A DNA stretch of 64,000 nucleotides from CANKHA01 sp963750965 (GTDB lineage: Bacteria > Pseudomonadota > Alphaproteobacteria > Rhizobiales > Xanthobacteraceae). The stretch is taken from assembly GCA_963750965.1 (NCBI GenBank), contig CAVVSK010000011.1, positions 62,001-126,000 of the forward strand. Reading direction: 5' to 3'. The notes under the pieces are model-generated. The model was given only the letters and a program-made list of their open reading frames with translations, ran no database searches and was not told where the DNA came from. The position numbers and the translations under genes were made by a program. Positions 34,451 through 45,500 of the stretch are shown piece by piece (position 1 is the stretch's first letter; each line of letters opens with the position of its first letter).

Positions 34451-36253
34451 TCAATAGGTGTCCGTCAGATAGCGGTGGGCGCGGTCAAGACCGGCGACCG
34501 CCTTTTCTGCGGCTTCCACGCTTAGGCCCTTCACGTCCGCATAAGCTTTCACCAGTGTCGCGCGGACGTCCTTCGCCATCGCCTTGGCATCGCCGCAGAC
34601 ATAGAAATAGGCGCCGTTGTCGAGCCATTCGATCAGATCGCGCCGCTGCTCCCAGATACGGTTCTGCACATAGACCTTCTCCGGCGTATCTCGCGAGAAG
34701 GCGACGTCCATGCGGGTGAGCGCGCCATCCTTAAGCGCATTCTGCCACTCGAGCTGGTAGAGGAAATCATGGGTGAACTGGCGGTCGCCGAAAAACAGCC
34801 AGGACCGGCCGGTGGCATTGGTCGCGCGGCGCTCCTGCACGAAGGCGCGGAACGGCGCGATGCCGGTGCCGGGACCGACCATGATGATGTCCTGATCCGG
34901 AGCGGGCAGCGCGAAATGCCTGTTGGGGCGCAGCTTCACCCGCACCTTCTGGCCCTTCTTCAGCTGGTCGGCGACGTACCCCGAGGCAACGCCTTTTCGT
35001 GCGCGGCCGAAGCTCTCATAACGCACCGCCGAAATCAGCAGATGCGCTTCTTCGCCCACCTCGCGGCGCGACGACGCGATGGAATAGGCGCGCGGCGACA
35101 GAGGACGCGTGACCTTGCGCAAGTGCTCCGCCGTCAGCGCGATTGGGAATTGCTGGATGAGGTCGATCAGCTGGCGGCCGGCGATCCATTCGCGCGGCTT
35201 GCCGGAGGCCAGCAATTCCTTGACGTATTGATGGCCGGTGAGCTCGGCGTAAGTCTCCACCGCTTTGAGCGACAGGGTGGTGACGTCGCGGTTCTTGATC
35301 AGTTCCGCGCGCAGCGCCGCATCTGAGGTGAGCCCCGCAGCCTTGAGCAAATCATCCACATAAGCGGGGTCGTTTTCGGCATAAAGGTCGAGCGAGTCGC
35401 CGGGTTTGTACTGTGGCGCTGCGCCCTCGAAGCTTAGCTCCAGATGATAGGTTTCCTTGGCCGACTGCGAGGAATTGAGATCGGTCAGCTCGATGATCTC
35501 CGCCTCGACCGGGCCAAGCTCGCTCGCCGGCGCGGGCTTGGCGCCGAAGTCCACAGCAATGACACGGCTCGAGGCAGCGTCCTGCGCCGGGGCCAGCGCT
35601 TTCAGCGCGCCGTCAATCCACTTGCCCGCAGGCTCCTCGAAGTCGAGGTCGCAATCAACGCGGTCGGCGATGCGCTTGCCGCCGAGTTGTTCCAGCCGCG
35701 CGTCGATCTTTTTGCCGACGCCGCAAAAATCCGCGTAAGCAGTATCGCCGAGCGCGAGCACGCCGAACTGCACCCCCTCGATCCGCGGCGCAGCCTCGCC
35801 CATGAACTCCTCATAAGCGCGCACAGCGCGGCCGGGCGGATCGCCTTCGCCCCAGGTCGCCGCGATGAAGACCAGGCGCTTCGCCGAAGCCAACTCGGAC
35901 ATCTCCAGATCGGCCATGTCGATAACGGTCGGCTTCAAATTCATCTTGCGCGCCGCTTTTGCCATGTCAGAGGCCAGGCGCTCGGAATTCCCTGACTCCG
36001 TGGCGTAGACGATGGTCAGCGGCTCGGCCGGCTGCGCGGGCGCGGCAGGTTGCGGGGCCGGGCCGGCAGCTTGCGGGGCGGCTGCGGAAGCGAGGACGGC
36101 AGTGCCCGGCGCGGCTGCGGCGGCATCAAGGCCGGCGAGAAAACCCGCCAACCAAGCGCGCTGGACCGGCGTGGCCGGTCCGACCACGCGGTTGAGGATT
36201 TCGATCTCTTCCGGGGCAAAAGGAGCGGCACCCGGGATAGGCCAGGAACTCAT
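34451..36253 (-). CDS. cysJ: Sulfite reductase flavoprotein (alpha subunit)
   Basis: Carries electrons from NADPH through FAD and FMN to CysI. The 600-residue protein starts with an oligomerisation-like motif (TPVQRAWLAGFLAGLDAA, about 30-47), a Pro/Ala linker, then a flavodoxin domain (TIVYATESGNSERLASDMA, IAATWGEGDPPGRAVRAYEE, GVLALGDTAYADFCGVGKK) and an FAD/NADPH module (RAYSIASSRREVGEEAHLL, IIMVGPGTGIAPFRAFVQER, YVCGDAKAMAKDVRATL, ending RYLTDTY). I start at the ATG at 36253; a longer frame to 36331 would cross the promoter. It is the first gene of the sulfur/nitrogen cluster. Confidence 0.94.
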   Translation of the reverse strand: MSSWPIPGAAPFAPEEIEILNRVVGPATPVQRAWLAGFLAGLDAAAAAPGTAVLASAAAPQAAGPAPQPAAPAQPAEPLTIVYATESGNSERLASDMAKAARKMNLKPTVIDMADLEMSELASAKRLVFIAATWGEGDPPGRAVRAYEEFMGEAAPRIEGVQFGVLALGDTAYADFCGVGKKIDARLEQLGGKRIADRVDCDLDFEEPAGKWIDGALKALAPAQDAASSRVIAVDFGAKPAPASELGPVEAEIIELTDLNSSQSAKETYHLELSFEGAAPQYKPGDSLDLYAENDPAYVDDLLKAAGLTSDAALRAELIKNRDVTTLSLKAVETYAELTGHQYVKELLASGKPREWIAGRQLIDLIQQFPIALTAEHLRKVTRPLSPRAYSIASSRREVGEEAHLLISAVRYESFGRARKGVASGYVADQLKKGQKVRVKLRPNRHFALPAPDQDIIMVGPGTGIAPFRAFVQERRATNATGRSWLFFGDRQFTHDFLYQLEWQNALKDGALTRMDVAFSRDTPEKVYVQNRIWEQRRDLIEWLDNGAYFYVCGDAKAMAKDVRATLVKAYADVKGLSVEAAEKAVAGLDRAHRYLTDTY

Positions 36254-36301
36254 GCTTTGACGCCGTTTGTTGAGGCGGGCAAACGCCGCCTGAATAGTCT
36301 C

Positions 36302-36331
36302 TATATAGAATGATCTTCTTTGATGAAACAA
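36302..36331 (-). promoter_or_regulatory. Sigma-70-type promoter of cysJ
   Basis: On the minus strand TTGTTT and TATATA are 18 bases apart, in a markedly AT-rich stretch. The -10 lies inside the 10-base palindrome TCTATATAGA (36300-36309). Transcription would begin about 40 bp before the ATG. Confidence 0.5.
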
Positions 36332-36549
36332 TAAGAGCGGGATAAAAAGAATATTTTACCAAAAATGCGCCTGCTTCAGGTGCTTCCTTCCAAATATTTC
36401 CCCTAGGCAGCGGGCGAAGTCCGCTCCCTGTCGGGTAGTCGGTTGCCCCAGGCAATCTGACCAAAATTTCACTTGTTCGGACCGGGGGTTCGGCCTGTGC
36501 GTCGTGTAATATCACGCTTGCCGTTGCTTGCAGCGTTGGTTCGGAAGGG

Positions 36550-38070
36550 ATGGGTATGGGTCGGGGTCTCGTACGTTTCGTCTCGCGCTTTGGTGACTTC
36601 CGCATCCCTACCGGTTCCGTGCTTTCCATTTCTGGGAGTATCTGCCTCGTGCATGTGCTGTCCGGTTGCATCTTGGGCTCGGAGAGACCGGAGCTCGCGA
36701 TCGATATCCCGCCGGCTTACCGTAACGCCGGTGCCAAGCCGTATGCGGCGCTGCCAACCTACCAATGGTGGCGTGGTTTTCGCTCGCGCGAACTCACCGC
36801 GCTGATCGACGAAGCGCAGCAAGGCAATCTCGATATCGCCGCAGCGGTCGGCCGCATCCTGCAGGCGGATGCGCAGGCTCGGCTCGCAGGTGCGCCGCTC
36901 CTGCCTAACGTGGACCTCGGCGGTGACGCCACCCGTTCGCGCGCCTCGCGCACCACCAGCAGCGGCGGTTCGGACGGCGCCACCAGCCGCAGCAGCCGAT
37001 CTGAACGGGTGACCTATAGCGGGTCGCTGCAGGCGAGCTACGAAATCGATTTCTGGGGAAAGAACCGCGCGGCATTGCGCGCCGCGGAGGAAAATGCCGT
37101 TGCCAGCCGCTTCAACCGCGAGGTGGTGCATCTGACCACCACCGCAACCGTTGCCAATGCTTTTTTCCAGGCGCTCGCCGCGCAGGACCTGTTGCGGGTG
37201 GCCCGCAACAATGAGTCCAGCGCCTCGCGCATTCTCGATCTGATTCAGCAGCGCTTGCAGGTCGGCACCGCATCCGAGCTCGATATCGCACAGCAGGAAA
37301 GCCTGGTCGCCACGCAGCGCGCCGCGATTCCGCTGCTCGAGCAACAGCTGCGCCAGAGTATTCATGCGCTGGCAGTCTTGCTCGGCCGCCCGCCGGAGTT
37401 TTTCGCGCTGCGCGGCGGCAGCATGAACCAGATCGCGATCCCGCGCGTGACGCCCGGCCTGCCGTCGGACGTTCTGACGCAACGCCCTGACATCCGCCAG
37501 GCGGAAGCGCTGCTGGCTTCAGCCAATGCCGACGTGGAATCCGCCAGAGCCGCTTTCTTCCCGAGCATTTCCCTCACCGGCCAGGGCGGCTATCAAAGTG
37601 CGGCGCTGCGCATGCTGTTCCGGCCGGAGTCGCTGTTTTACAACGTGGCGGGAAGCCTCACCCAGCCGATCTTCGATGGCGGGCGGCTGATGGGCGATTA
37701 TGATTTGCAACGCGGACGGCAGGAAGAGCTGCTGCAGCTTTATCGCAAGACGATCATTCAAGCCTTCGCCGATGTGGAGAATGCGCTCGTCGCCGTACAA
37801 CAGGGCGCACGGCGCGAGCGTCTGCAGCGTGACGTCGTTGCCGCCTCTCGCAGAGCTTTCGGGATTTCCGAATCGCGACTGCGCGAGGGCACCATCGATC
37901 TGGTCACCTTGCTGAATACGCAGCAGGCGTTGTTCCAGGCTGAAGATGCCACCGCGCAAGCGCGTCTTGCCCATCTTCAGGCGATCGTGAGCCTCTATCA
38001 GGCATTGGGCGGAAGCTGGATCGCCGATCCACCCGCCGTCTCGAATGCTATCGTCACCACCGCCGGCTAG
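36550..38070 (+). CDS. RND efflux outer membrane lipoprotein, NodT/OprM type
   Basis: Outer-membrane exit duct of the efflux pump encoded downstream, 506 residues. A lipobox LSGC (residues 37-40) points to acylation. The body has two outer membrane efflux domains: LPTYQWWRGFRSRELTALIDEAQQGNLDIAAA, YSGSLQASYEIDFWGKNRAALRAAEE and, in the second half, LGRPPEFFALRGGS, DVLTQRPDIRQAEALLASANADVESARAAFFPSISLTG, and LTQPIFDGGRLMGDYDLQ. ATG at 36550 touches GGAAGG; the ATG two codons later (36556) has better spacing. The signal region is long, so the true start could also be internal. The adaptor gene begins three bases after the stop. Confidence 0.9.
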   Translation: MGMGRGLVRFVSRFGDFRIPTGSVLSISGSICLVHVLSGCILGSERPELAIDIPPAYRNAGAKPYAALPTYQWWRGFRSRELTALIDEAQQGNLDIAAAVGRILQADAQARLAGAPLLPNVDLGGDATRSRASRTTSSGGSDGATSRSSRSERVTYSGSLQASYEIDFWGKNRAALRAAEENAVASRFNREVVHLTTTATVANAFFQALAAQDLLRVARNNESSASRILDLIQQRLQVGTASELDIAQQESLVATQRAAIPLLEQQLRQSIHALAVLLGRPPEFFALRGGSMNQIAIPRVTPGLPSDVLTQRPDIRQAEALLASANADVESARAAFFPSISLTGQGGYQSAALRMLFRPESLFYNVAGSLTQPIFDGGRLMGDYDLQRGRQEELLQLYRKTIIQAFADVENALVAVQQGARRERLQRDVVAASRRAFGISESRLREGTIDLVTLLNTQQALFQAEDATAQARLAHLQAIVSLYQALGGSWIADPPAVSNAIVTTAG

Positions 38071-38073
38071 CGC

Positions 38074-39414
38074 ATGACAGACAACCGCCGCCTCCTGTCG
38101 AAATCGCCGGGCATACTCGGGCGCAAGCGGCGACTCGTCGCTCTTGTGCTGGGCGCGGTTATCATTCTCGGCGTCTTCGCAGTGATGATGGCGCCCGTGC
38201 AACAGCAGCAAGAACGGCGCGCGCGCCGGGGCGGCGGCGTCGGCGAAGGGCCGGTGCCGGTGCTGGCTGTGCCCGCCAAGCTCGCCGACGTACCGGTTTA
38301 TCTGGAAGGTGTCGGCACCGCGCGCGCGTTGAACACGGTCACCGTACGGCCGCAGGTAGAAGGCAAATTGATCAGCGTCGAGTTCAAGGAAGGTCAGGAT
38401 GTTAAAAAAGGCCAGGTGCTGGCCCGCATCGATCCGACCACCTATCAAGCACAACTCGATCAGGCGCTGGCGAAGAAAGCGCAAAATCAAGCGCTACTCG
38501 CCAATGCGCGGATGGATTTGGAGCGTTATTCGCGGCTGGCGGCCAGCAACTCGATCACCAAGCAGCAGGCCGATACCCAGCGCTCCACGGTCGCCCAGCT
38601 CGAAGCGCAAGTACGGGTGGATCAGGGCGCGGTCGACAATGCCTACGCCATCCTCGCCTATACCACGATAACCGCGCCGATTAACGGCCGCACCGGTATC
38701 CGTCTCGTCGACGAAGGCAATATCGTGCGTGCTTCCGATGCCACCGGCATCGTGGTGCTGACCGAGATCCAGCCGATCTCCGTGATCTTCAACCTGCCGC
38801 AACAGGTGGTGTCGCAGGTCAATGCCGCCTTCGCCAAGGGCCCGCTTCCGGTTGAAGCCCTTGCTGCCGACAACGAAGCGGTAGTCGACCGCGGCACCTT
38901 GCAGGTGGTGGATAATCAGGTGGATCCGACCACGGGCACCGTGAAGCTGAAGGCGGAGTTTCCCAACGCCAATCTGCAGCTTTGGTCGGGTCAGTTCGTC
39001 AATGTGCGGATGCTGATCGACACCCGCCACCAAGTCGTGGTGGTGCCCACCGCCACGGTGCAGCGCGGACCGGATGGCGCTTTCGTCTTCGTCGTGCAGC
39101 AAGGTGGCGAGACAGTCGTGGTCCGCCCCGTCTCCGTGGCGCAGCAGGACGACGTGCAGGCGGTGATTTCCAGCGGCCTGCAGGCGGGCGATCAGATCGT
39201 GACGACCGGCTTTGCGCAGCTTGCCGACGGCACGCGCGTGAGTGTAACCGCCGGCGAGGGCCCGCAGCCACGCCCGCTCCGCCCGGAGGGCGGTCGGCGG
39301 CAGAACCGGCCGGAAGGCGTCGCGCCTGGCACCGCCGCCAACCCGCCGGCTGGCACACGCCCGTCACGCCAGCAGCGTTCCAGCACGGGGGCGGCGGCGA
39401 GCCCGGCGCCATGA
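38074..39414 (+). CDS. mdtA: RND efflux periplasmic adaptor (MdtA-like)
   Basis: Membrane-fusion protein that bridges the inner-membrane pump and the outer-membrane duct. The 446-residue chain has an N-terminal membrane anchor (LVALVLGAVIILGVFAVMM, about residues 21-39), a lipoyl/barrel-sandwich part (VTVRPQVEGKLISVEFKEGQDVKKGQVLARID), a coiled-coil hairpin (AQLDQALAKKAQNQALLANARMDLERYSRLA) and beta-barrel segments (APINGRTGIRLVDEGNIV, VVVPTATVQRGPDGAFVFVV). The C-terminal 50 residues are Pro/Arg-rich and probably disordered. Spacing of three and seven bases to its neighbours shows an operon. Confidence 0.92.
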   Translation: MTDNRRLLSKSPGILGRKRRLVALVLGAVIILGVFAVMMAPVQQQQERRARRGGGVGEGPVPVLAVPAKLADVPVYLEGVGTARALNTVTVRPQVEGKLISVEFKEGQDVKKGQVLARIDPTTYQAQLDQALAKKAQNQALLANARMDLERYSRLAASNSITKQQADTQRSTVAQLEAQVRVDQGAVDNAYAILAYTTITAPINGRTGIRLVDEGNIVRASDATGIVVLTEIQPISVIFNLPQQVVSQVNAAFAKGPLPVEALAADNEAVVDRGTLQVVDNQVDPTTGTVKLKAEFPNANLQLWSGQFVNVRMLIDTRHQVVVVPTATVQRGPDGAFVFVVQQGGETVVVRPVSVAQQDDVQAVISSGLQAGDQIVTTGFAQLADGTRVSVTAGEGPQPRPLRPEGGRRQNRPEGVAPGTAANPPAGTRPSRQQRSSTGAAASPAP

Positions 39415-39421
39415 GCCTGTC

Positions 39422-42400
39422 ATGAGCGTCTCCTCGCCCTTTATCCACCGGCCGATCGCCACGTCCCTGCTTGGCGTCGCTGTGATGCTCGGCGGTGCGC
39501 TGGGCTATTGGTTGTTGCCGGTCTCGGCGCTGCCGCAGGTGGATTTCCCTACCATCCAGGTCACCACCCAGCTTCCGGGCGCGAGCCCCGACACCACTGC
39601 TTCTCTGGTGACGGCGCCGCTGGAACGGCAGTTCGGTCGCATTCCTTCGCTCTCGACCATGACCTCGTCGAGCTCCTATGGACTAAGCCAGATCACGCTG
39701 CAGTTCGAACTTAACCGCGACATCGACGGCGCAGCGCAGGACGTGCAGGCCGCCATCAACGCCGCAGCGTCGACGCTGCCACGCAACCTGCCCTATCCGC
39801 CAACCTATTCGAAGGTGAACCCGGCCGACGCACCGATCGTCACGCTGGCGTTGACCTCCGAAATCATTTCTCTGCGCGAACTGAGCGATCTCGCCGACAC
39901 GCTGATGGCGCAGCGGCTGAGCGAGCTCACCGGCGTCGGCCATGTGTCGGTGGAAGGCGGCATCCGCCCCGCTATACGCATCCAGGCCGATCTCTCGCGG
40001 CTGGCCAATTACGGCATCGGCCTCTCCGAGCTGCGCACCGCCATTACCGGCGCCAATGTGGCGGGTCCGAAGGGCGCGCTCGACGGCGCACATCAGTCCT
40101 ACACCATCGCCACCAACGACCAGATCGACAGCGCGGAAGCTTACCGCTCGGTTGTCGTTGCCTATCGCAACGGTGCGGCGGTGCGATTGGGCGACGTGGC
40201 CAACGTGGTCGACGGTTTGGAGAATTCCAAGATCGGCGGCTGGTACCAGGGCAAGCCCGCAGTCATCATCGACATTCAGCGCCAGCCCGGCGCGAACGTC
40301 ATCCAAACCGTCGAGCGCATCAAGGCCGAACTGCCGAGGCTGCAACGGGCGATCCCGCACGGCGCGACGCTGACGGTGGTGCACGACCGTACCGACACCA
40401 TTCGGGCTTCCATCCGCGACGTGCAGTTCACGCTCGTGCTCAGCGTTGTCCTGGTGGTGCTGGTGGTCTTCCTGTTCCTGCGCACCATCCGCGCTACGAT
40501 CATCGCTGGAGTGGCGCTACCACTGTCGCTGGTCGGCACCTTCGGCGTGATGTGGTTCTGCGGTTTCAGCCTCGACAACCTTTCGCTGATGGCGCTGACC
40601 ATCGGCACCGGCTTCGTGGTCGACGACGCCATCGTGATGATCGAGAACATTGTCCGGCATATCGAGAAAGGCGAGCATCCTCTGCGAGCTGCCCTGCGCG
40701 GCGCGCGCGAAATCGGCTTCACCATCATTTCGCTCACCATGTCGCTGATCGCGGTCTTCATTCCGCTCCTCTTCATGAGCGGTCTCGTCGGCCGCATGTT
40801 CCGCGAATTCGCGCTCACGCTGAGCATAGCGGTGGTGGTCTCGGCGATCGTATCCCTGACGCTCACTCCGATGATGTGCAGCCGGTTGCTGCGCCACCAG
40901 CCCGAAGGGGCGGTCCCTAATAACCGCATCTCCCGCGCTTTCAGCCGCTGGGTGAACTGGTCGGTGGAGACCTATCGCTGGACGCTCGAATGGGTGTTGG
41001 AGCGACAACGGCTTACCCTGTTCACCACGGCCGCAACCCTGGCGGTGACGGTGCTGCTCTATCTCGCCGTGCCGAAAGGTTTCCTGCCGCTGCAGGACAC
41101 GAGCCTCGTCACGGCGGTGGTCGAAGGCGGACCGGCAATCTCCTTTACCGAGATGCAGCGTCTGCAAAAGGCGGTGGAGGATGTCATTCGCAAGGATGGC
41201 GACGTGACCGGCGTGGTGTCGGTGGTCGGATCAAGCCCGATCAACGCAACGCCCAATGTCGGCCATGCCAAGATCGCGCTGCGTTCGCGCGACCACCGCA
41301 CAAGCACGATGGACGCTGTGGTACAGCGGCTGGAACGCGCGGTCGCAAACATCCCCGGCGTGATCGTCTACTTCCAGCCGGTGCAGGACGTACAGATATC
41401 GACCCGCACAAGCCGCGCGCAATATCAATACACCCTTACCGGCACCAGCGCGGATGACGTTTCCGCCTGGTCGGCGCGCCTCGCGCAACAGCTGCAAACC
41501 GATCCGGCATTGCGCGACGTAGCCACCGAATCGCAGGAGGGCGGCCTACGGATGATGGTGCAGGTGGACCGCGAAACGGCGGGCCGGCTTGGCGTCTCGC
41601 TGCAGCAGGTCAACGACACGCTCAACGACGCCTTCGGCCAGCGGCAGATTTCCACCATCTATGCCCAGGCCAACCAGTATCGCGTGATTCTGGAAGCGAT
41701 GCCGCAATATCAGGAGGACCCGTCCTCGCTCGCCAAGCTCTATGTCTCCGGCGCGGGCAATGTTCAGATACCGCTGAGCGCCTTCTCCACCACCACACAT
41801 GTCACCGCGCCGCTGGTGATCGCGCATCAGGAGCAGTTCCCGGCGGTGACCATCAGTTTCAATCTGGCGTCTGGCTTCGCGCTGAGCGATGCGGTCGATT
41901 CGATCAATAAGGCAGAGCGCGCCATCGGCATGCCGGCGAGCGTGATCGGCAATTATTCCGGCGACTCAGCGGAGTTCGCCAAATCGCTGGCCGGCCAGCC
42001 CTGGCTGATCCTGGCCGCGGTGATCACGATCTATATCGTGCTTGGGGTTCTCTACGAGAGCTTCATTCATCCGCTGACCATTCTCTCCACCCTGCCTTCC
42101 GCCGGAGTGGGCGCCCTGCTCGCCCTGATGCTGTTCGGCTACGACCTCTCGATCGTAGCGCTGATCGGCATCATCCTGCTCATGGGCATCGTGAAGAAGA
42201 ACGCGATCATGATGATCGACTTCGCCCTTGAGGCGGAGCGGCGGCAAGGGCTGACGCCGCGGGAGTCGATCGTGCAGGCCGCGCTGCTGCGTTTCCGCCC
42301 GATCATGATGACGACCCTGGCAGCGCTGTTCGGCGCGTTGCCGCTGGCGCTGGAAGGCGGCACCGGCTCGGAGCTGCGCAATCCGCTCGGCATCACCATC

Positions 42401-42541
42401 GTCGGCGGCCTGCTGCTGAGCCAGTTGCTGACGCTCTACACCACGCCGGTGATTTATCTGGCGATGGACCGGCTGAAGACGCGGCTAGGCCGGCGCTTCA
42501 TACCGCCTGGCCCGGCGTCCGCTACGCAACCGGCTGAATAG
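39422..42541 (+). CDS. mdtB: RND efflux pump subunit, MdtB-like
   Basis: Proton-driven inner-membrane transporter of 1,039 residues, the usual size for the HAE-1 type. It begins FIHRPIATSLLGVAVMLGGALGYWLLPVSALPQVDFPTIQVTTQLPGASPDT, the standard front of the family. The first-half transmembrane block contains GTGFVVDDAIVMIENIVRHIEKG (about residues 395-417), with the paired Asp residues of the proton relay, and the second half has ILLMGIVKKNAIMMIDFALEAERRQG (about 916-941). Two large periplasmic loops separate the halves. Two bases separate it from the second pump gene; as in MdtBC, both subunits probably form one mixed trimer. Confidence 0.93.
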   Translation: MSVSSPFIHRPIATSLLGVAVMLGGALGYWLLPVSALPQVDFPTIQVTTQLPGASPDTTASLVTAPLERQFGRIPSLSTMTSSSSYGLSQITLQFELNRDIDGAAQDVQAAINAAASTLPRNLPYPPTYSKVNPADAPIVTLALTSEIISLRELSDLADTLMAQRLSELTGVGHVSVEGGIRPAIRIQADLSRLANYGIGLSELRTAITGANVAGPKGALDGAHQSYTIATNDQIDSAEAYRSVVVAYRNGAAVRLGDVANVVDGLENSKIGGWYQGKPAVIIDIQRQPGANVIQTVERIKAELPRLQRAIPHGATLTVVHDRTDTIRASIRDVQFTLVLSVVLVVLVVFLFLRTIRATIIAGVALPLSLVGTFGVMWFCGFSLDNLSLMALTIGTGFVVDDAIVMIENIVRHIEKGEHPLRAALRGAREIGFTIISLTMSLIAVFIPLLFMSGLVGRMFREFALTLSIAVVVSAIVSLTLTPMMCSRLLRHQPEGAVPNNRISRAFSRWVNWSVETYRWTLEWVLERQRLTLFTTAATLAVTVLLYLAVPKGFLPLQDTSLVTAVVEGGPAISFTEMQRLQKAVEDVIRKDGDVTGVVSVVGSSPINATPNVGHAKIALRSRDHRTSTMDAVVQRLERAVANIPGVIVYFQPVQDVQISTRTSRAQYQYTLTGTSADDVSAWSARLAQQLQTDPALRDVATESQEGGLRMMVQVDRETAGRLGVSLQQVNDTLNDAFGQRQISTIYAQANQYRVILEAMPQYQEDPSSLAKLYVSGAGNVQIPLSAFSTTTHVTAPLVIAHQEQFPAVTISFNLASGFALSDAVDSINKAERAIGMPASVIGNYSGDSAEFAKSLAGQPWLILAAVITIYIVLGVLYESFIHPLTILSTLPSAGVGALLALMLFGYDLSIVALIGIILLMGIVKKNAIMMIDFALEAERRQGLTPRESIVQAALLRFRPIMMTTLAALFGALPLALEGGTGSELRNPLGITIVGGLLLSQLLTLYTTPVIYLAMDRLKTRLGRRFIPPGPASATQPAE

Positions 42542-42543
42542 CC

Positions 42544-45500
42544 ATGAACGTCTCCTACCCTTTCATCCGTCGCCCGATCGGCACCACCCTGCTGGCGATC
42601 GGATTATTTCTAGCCGGCGTGGTGGCCTATCACGTCCTGCCGGTGGCCAGCCTGCCCGCCGTGGAACTGCCGACCATCAGCGTCACCGCCAGCCGGCCTG
42701 GCGCCGACCCCGAGACCATGGCGGCTACCATCGCCGCGCCACTGGAGCGGCGGCTGGGCGAGATTTCCGGCGTCACCGAACTGACCTCTCGCAGTTCGCT
42801 CGGCTCAAGCCGTATCACCGTGCAGTTCGACCTCAGCCGCAATATTGACGGCGCTGCGCGCGACGTGCAGGCAGCGCTCAACGCGGCCCTCACCGACCTG
42901 CCCGGCGACCTGCCCAACCTGCCGTCCTTCCGCAAGTCCAACCCGGCCGCTGCGCCCGTGCTGATCCTGGCGCTGACCTCCAGGACCATCGCGCCGAGCG
43001 CACTGTATGACATCGCCGACAGCGTCCTCGCCCAGCGCATTTCCCAAACCGAAGGCGTGGGCGACGTCACCGTCAGCGGCGCGGAGCAGCCCGCCGTGCG
43101 CGTGCGGGTCAATCCGGCCGCGCTGGCAATGACCGGCATCTCGATGGAGCAGGTGCGCACCACCATCTCCAATGCCAATTCGATCGGCCCGGTCGGCGCC
43201 TTCGACGGGCCGGCGAACGCAGAGACCATCGCGACCAATGCGCAACTGCAGCAGCCGCGGGATTACGAGACGCTGGTGGTCAAGGCCGCCAACGGCGACG
43301 TGGTGCGGTTGTCGCATATCGCCACGGTGGAACGGGGCGTGCGCAACAGCCGCTCAGCCAGCTGGTTCAATGGCCAGCCCTCGGTGCTGCTGATCATCAC
43401 CAAAGATTCCACAGCCAACGTCATCGAGACGGTGGAGCGGATCAAAGACCTGCTGCCGGAGCTGAAACGCTGGATCCCGGCCGACATCGACATTTCGGTG
43501 CTTTCGGACCGCAGCCAGACAATCAAGGCCGGGATCAACCATCTGCAATTCGCACTGCTGGTCACGATTGCGCTCGTCATGATGGTGGTCTTCGTCTTTC
43601 TGCGGCGGGCTGCTGCGACAATCGCCGCGGGCGTGACCGTTCCGCTGGCATTGGCGGGAACCTGCGCCGCCATGTGGATGGTAGGCTTTTCGCTCAACAA
43701 CGTTTCGCTTCTGGCGCTGGTCGTCTCGGTAGGCTTCGTCGTCGACGACGCGATCGTGATGATCGAAAATACCTTCCGCAATCTCGAGCGCGGCATGTCG
43801 CCGCTTCGGGCAGCGCTCGCCGGCGCGCGCCAGATCGGCTTCACCGTCATTTCCATCAGCATCTCGCTGATCGCCGCGTTTATCCCGCTGCTGTTCATGG
43901 GGGACGTCATTGGCCGCTTCCTCCGCGAATTCTCCGTCACGCTGACTTTCGCGGTCGTCATCTCGACTGCGGTTTCGCTGTCGGTGACGCCAATGATCTG
44001 CGCCTATTTCGTGCGCTCGGCGCCGAGCAAGACCGCGACCTGGCTGGATCGCGCGGTGGAAGCGGTGCTCGGGCGGATGCTGCGCGGCTATGCCCGCAGC
44101 CTCGAATATGCCTTGCAATATCGCGCGCTGATCCTGCTGGTATTCCTTGCGACCCTCGCGCTCACCGTTCAGCTCTACATCGCGACGCCGAAAGGTTATT
44201 TTCCGGAGGACGACACCGGGCTGATGTGGGGCGGCACGCGCGCATCAACCGACATTTCCTTCAGCGCCATGGCAGAGCTGCAGCAGCGCGCCATGGCAAT
44301 CGTTTCCGCTGATCCGGCGGTGGCAAATCTCGGCTCTTCCATCGGCGGCGGCAGCTGGAACGCATCGGTCAACCGCGGCACCTTGTTCATCAGCCTGAAG
44401 CCGCTGTCCGAACGCAAAGTCAGCGCCAGTGAAGTGGCGCGGCGGCTACGCACGCAGCTCAATACCATTCCGGGCCTGCGCGCCTCGGTCTGGCCCATGC
44501 AGGACCTGCGCTCGGGCGCACGTTCCAGCGATTCACGCAATCAATTCACGCTCTGGGACCAGAATATCGCCGAGCTCAATCAATGGGTTCCGGTGGTGGT
44601 CGACAAGCTGAAAACATTGCCGCAGATCACCGACGTCAATACCGACCGCGACCAAGGTGGCTTGCAGGCCAATGTCGTCATCGATCGCCTCGCGGCGTCA
44701 CGGCTCGGCATCCGTATCCAGGACATCGACTCCGCGCTCAACAATGCCTTCTCGCAGCGCCAGGTTTCCACCATCTACAACCAGCGCAACCAATATCGCG
44801 TCATCCTGGAGATCGACCCGCGCTTCCAGCGTGACCCGAGCGATCTCGGCAAGGTCTACGTCCCCGGCAAGGATAATACCCAGGTGCCGCTTTCGGCTGT
44901 GGCGCGCTTCGAGCGCGGCGTCGCGCCGCTGGTCGTCAACCATCAGGGCCAGTTCCCCGCAGTCACCATCAGTTACGAGCTCGCGGCGGGCGTCGTGGCA
45001 GAAACGGCGATGGCGGCCATCGACCGTGCCGTGGCGGAGCTGCACCTGCCGGACACGGTGCGTAGCGACTTCGCCGGAGATGCGCGGGCGGCACGCAGCA
45101 GCGCCCTGGGGCAGCCGATACTGATCCTGGCCGCGATATTCGCGGTCTATATCGTGCTCGGCGTGCTCTATGAGAGTCTGCTGCATCCGCTCACGATCAT
45201 CTCCACTTTGCCTCCCGCCGGCCTCGGTGCGCTGCTCGCGCTGCAAGTGTTCAAGGCCGAGCTGAGCTTGATCGCTTTCATCGGCATCATTCTGCTGATC
45301 GGCCTGGTGAAGAAGAATGGCATCATGCTGGTGGACTTCGCGCTCGATGGTGAGCGGCGACGCGGGCTCACGCCCGAGCGCGCGGTAATCGAGGCCTGTA
45401 TCGCACGCTTCCGGCCGATCCTGATGACAACGCTCGCTGCCATGCTCGGCGCGCTGCCGCTGGTCATTGCCACCGGCCAGGGCAGCGAAATCCGCCGCCC

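Noticed and set aside
38999..39448. Minus-strand frame of 149 codons within the adaptor gene tail
   Set aside because: Antisense of a Pro/Arg-rich low-complexity region; the operon spacing shows which strand is coding.
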